A stretch of DNA of 7,080 nt from an uncultured Prevotellaceae bacterium (GTDB lineage Bacteria; Bacteroidota; Bacteroidia; Bacteroidales; Muribaculaceae): assembly GCA_937916085.1 (NCBI GenBank), contig CALGGO010000083.1:1-7080 (forward strand), read 5' to 3'. Position 1 is the stretch's first letter, and each line of letters opens with the position of its first letter. The translations under genes were made by a program, and so were the position numbers. A model generated the notes under the pieces. That model was not told the DNA's origin. It saw nothing but the letters and a program-made list of their open reading frames with translations, and ran no database searches. This document shows positions 5,931 to 7,080 of the stretch, piece by piece.

Positions 5931-5938
5931 TAATTTTG
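5931..5938 (+). promoter_or_regulatory. -7 element of the lipoprotein gene
   Basis: TAATTTTG fits TAnnTTTG. No TTTG-like -33 element lies 19-21 bases upstream, so it is weaker than the other promoters or needs an activator. The expected leader is about 40 nt and ends in AAAAAGAAACAGCC before the ATG, A-rich as is usual in Bacteroidota. Confidence 0.5.
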
Positions 5939-5984
5939 CAATATAGTTATTATGAATATGTTTAACTCATAAAAAGAAACAGCC

Positions 5985-7080
5985 ATGAAAAAGTTTTCCT
6001 TATTACTATTATTACTGACCATGGTGCTGCTCACCTCATGTGAAGAAGATATTGGCAAGCGCCAGATAGTCTTCACCGCTATAATGCCTGCCGATGACTT
6101 GTCTTCCTCACGGCCTGGCAGCATTATAAATGGCGTGCCAGCGCCTGACGGCTTCAATTTGAAGGCACAATGGAAAGACGGCGACAAGATACAGATTTTT
6201 GTCCGTCAAGACGGCAAGGTGTTTCAGGCAGAGAGTTCATCTGCTATTTCTGACATAAGCAGTGACGGAAAGACCTGCTCATTCGAGTTGGTATTGCCGA
6301 AGGCGGTCAAACCTGACAGTGATTATGAGATCATAGGTGTGATTGGAGTGGAAGCCTATATCGATGGCAACGATGTGATTGCCTCATGCGCCCTGACGCG
6401 AGTGGGCATTGACGGCAGTGGTGAACTCTCGCTGCCAATGTGGTTCACAGCCAAGAAGGGCAACACCCAAGCGAAGTTCCGTCACCTGTGTGCCTACGAG
6501 GTTCTCTATGTGTATAACAGTTCTGAGTCAAGTATCAAGTTTAAGCATGGTGGATTTGATGTGATGACTCCCTGGTACAAGTATAGCGACAAAATTGTGC
6601 TCACAGGAAACAGCTTTTCGGGATACGAAGCAGGACAAAGCGACGTCCAGAGCAATGAAATCACTATACCTGCTGGAGAAACGGGCACAATAGTGTCATG
6701 GTATATTCCCAGGTTTGATGTGACTGATGAGACACCCGACGCCACAATTAACAATGCCAGGCTCAAGGCTGTTGTCAATGGCAGCGCCGCCACCTCTGCC
6801 GACGTGTTGAAAGCATATAAAAATTTTGCACGTGGCAATGCCTATTATTTGCAGGCTACCTGGGACGGCTCAACTCTGAATTTCTCTAATGAGTTCTGTC
6901 CCGATTCAAATCATCCGCACATCATAGATCTGGGTTTGCAGTCGGGGACAAAGTGGGCGTGCTGCAATGTTGGTGCCAATAGTCCAGCTGAATGTGGAGA
7001 TTATTTCGCTTGGGGCGAAACCACCCCCAAGACTTACTTTACAAAGTCTAACTATAAGTGGTACTCTGGAGGCGACGACC
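5985..7080 (+). CDS. Surface lipoprotein, fimbrillin-like N-part plus DLGLxSGTKWA domain (3' end missing)
   Basis: The frame is open from the ATG at 5985 to the window edge (365 codons) with no stop. Residues 1-18 are a lipoprotein signal peptide ending in the lipobox L-T-S-C19. The next residues E-E-D form an acidic stretch like the Bacteroidota lipoprotein export signal, so the protein is probably lipid-anchored and surface-exposed. Residues about 27-300 resemble fimbrillin-family proteins of Bacteroidales: an early I-V-F-T-A strand, then W-K-D-G-D-K-I-Q-I-F, then beta-rich sequence with Y-E-I-I-G-V and I-T-I-P-A-G. From 313 a second domain starts, IIDLGLQSGTKWACCNVGA, then G-D-Y-F-A-W-G-E-T-T-P-K (338-349). 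This motif recurs in many Bacteroidales surface proteins of unknown function; the usual T-C of W-A-T-C-N is C-C here. The rest of this domain is cut off. Function is likely adhesion, surface structure or ligand binding, but unproven. Confidence 0.87.
   Translation, partial: MKKFSLLLLLLTMVLLTSCEEDIGKRQIVFTAIMPADDLSSSRPGSIINGVPAPDGFNLKAQWKDGDKIQIFVRQDGKVFQAESSSAISDISSDGKTCSFELVLPKAVKPDSDYEIIGVIGVEAYIDGNDVIASCALTRVGIDGSGELSLPMWFTAKKGNTQAKFRHLCAYEVLYVYNSSESSIKFKHGGFDVMTPWYKYSDKIVLTGNSFSGYEAGQSDVQSNEITIPAGETGTIVSWYIPRFDVTDETPDATINNARLKAVVNGSAATSADVLKAYKNFARGNAYYLQATWDGSTLNFSNEFCPDSNHPHIIDLGLQSGTKWACCNVGANSPAECGDYFAWGETTPKTYFTKSNYKWYSGGDD

Noticed and set aside
5894..6187. Leftward 97-aa open frame, and another at 6506-6838
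   Set aside because: Both lie antisense to the lipoprotein gene, which has a clear lipobox, domain motifs and promoter.
1..7080. CRISPR arrays, insertion sequences, attachment sites, defence or toxin-antitoxin genes
   Set aside because: No spaced repeat array, transposase, integrase or paired toxin-antitoxin genes were seen. The tRNA has no 3'-end duplication nearby that would indicate an integrated element.

Overview
The window looks like Bacteroidota DNA, most likely order Bacteroidales (Prevotella- or Muribaculaceae-like). The promoters have the Bacteroidota form TTTG...TAnnTTTG, Shine-Dalgarno sequences are mostly weak, and intergenic DNA is very AT-rich beside GC-moderate genes. One lipoprotein has acidic residues right after its lipobox cysteine and a DLGLxSGTKWA domain typical of the group. 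Genus is an inference.

Layout, left to right. (1) 1-50 holds the first codons of a leftward secreted-protein gene, with a very good promoter at 145-175. (2) 51-476 has no convincing gene but holds that promoter, an 18-bp direct repeat around a GCGAAGC mini-hairpin, and a 13-bp inverted repeat. (3) 477-1202 is a leftward unrecognised exported protein of 241 aa. (4) 1203-1380 holds two different tandem arrays, a 9-bp TTCTAGA-type and a 7-bp GAATTAT-type, the second running into a tRNA terminator. (5) 1382-1455 is a leftward tRNA-Arg(ACG) with its own promoter. (6) A 67-aa C-terminally anchored membrane protein (1586-1789, leftward) is divergent from a short CstA-family transporter (1925-3358, rightward). 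(7) A UvrA-family ATPase of 753 aa (3449-5710, leftward) converges on cstA and lacks the UvrB-binding domain. (8) A rightward surface lipoprotein gene begins at 5985 and runs off the window. It has no stop here, so a search for closed ORFs would miss it.

The genes appear to be separate transcription units rather than one operon: each has its own -7 element, except the 241-aa gene, for which none was found. The likely roles are nutrient uptake (CstA: peptide or pyruvate), DNA-lesion or drug-DNA handling (UvrA paralogue) and cell-surface functions (lipoprotein and exported proteins). No new multi-gene system is evident. The most unusual observations are a compensatory A19-U56 pair replacing the near-universal G19-C56 pair in the tRNA, the adjoining tandem arrays, the UvrB-independent UvrA paralogue and the two-domain surface lipoprotein.
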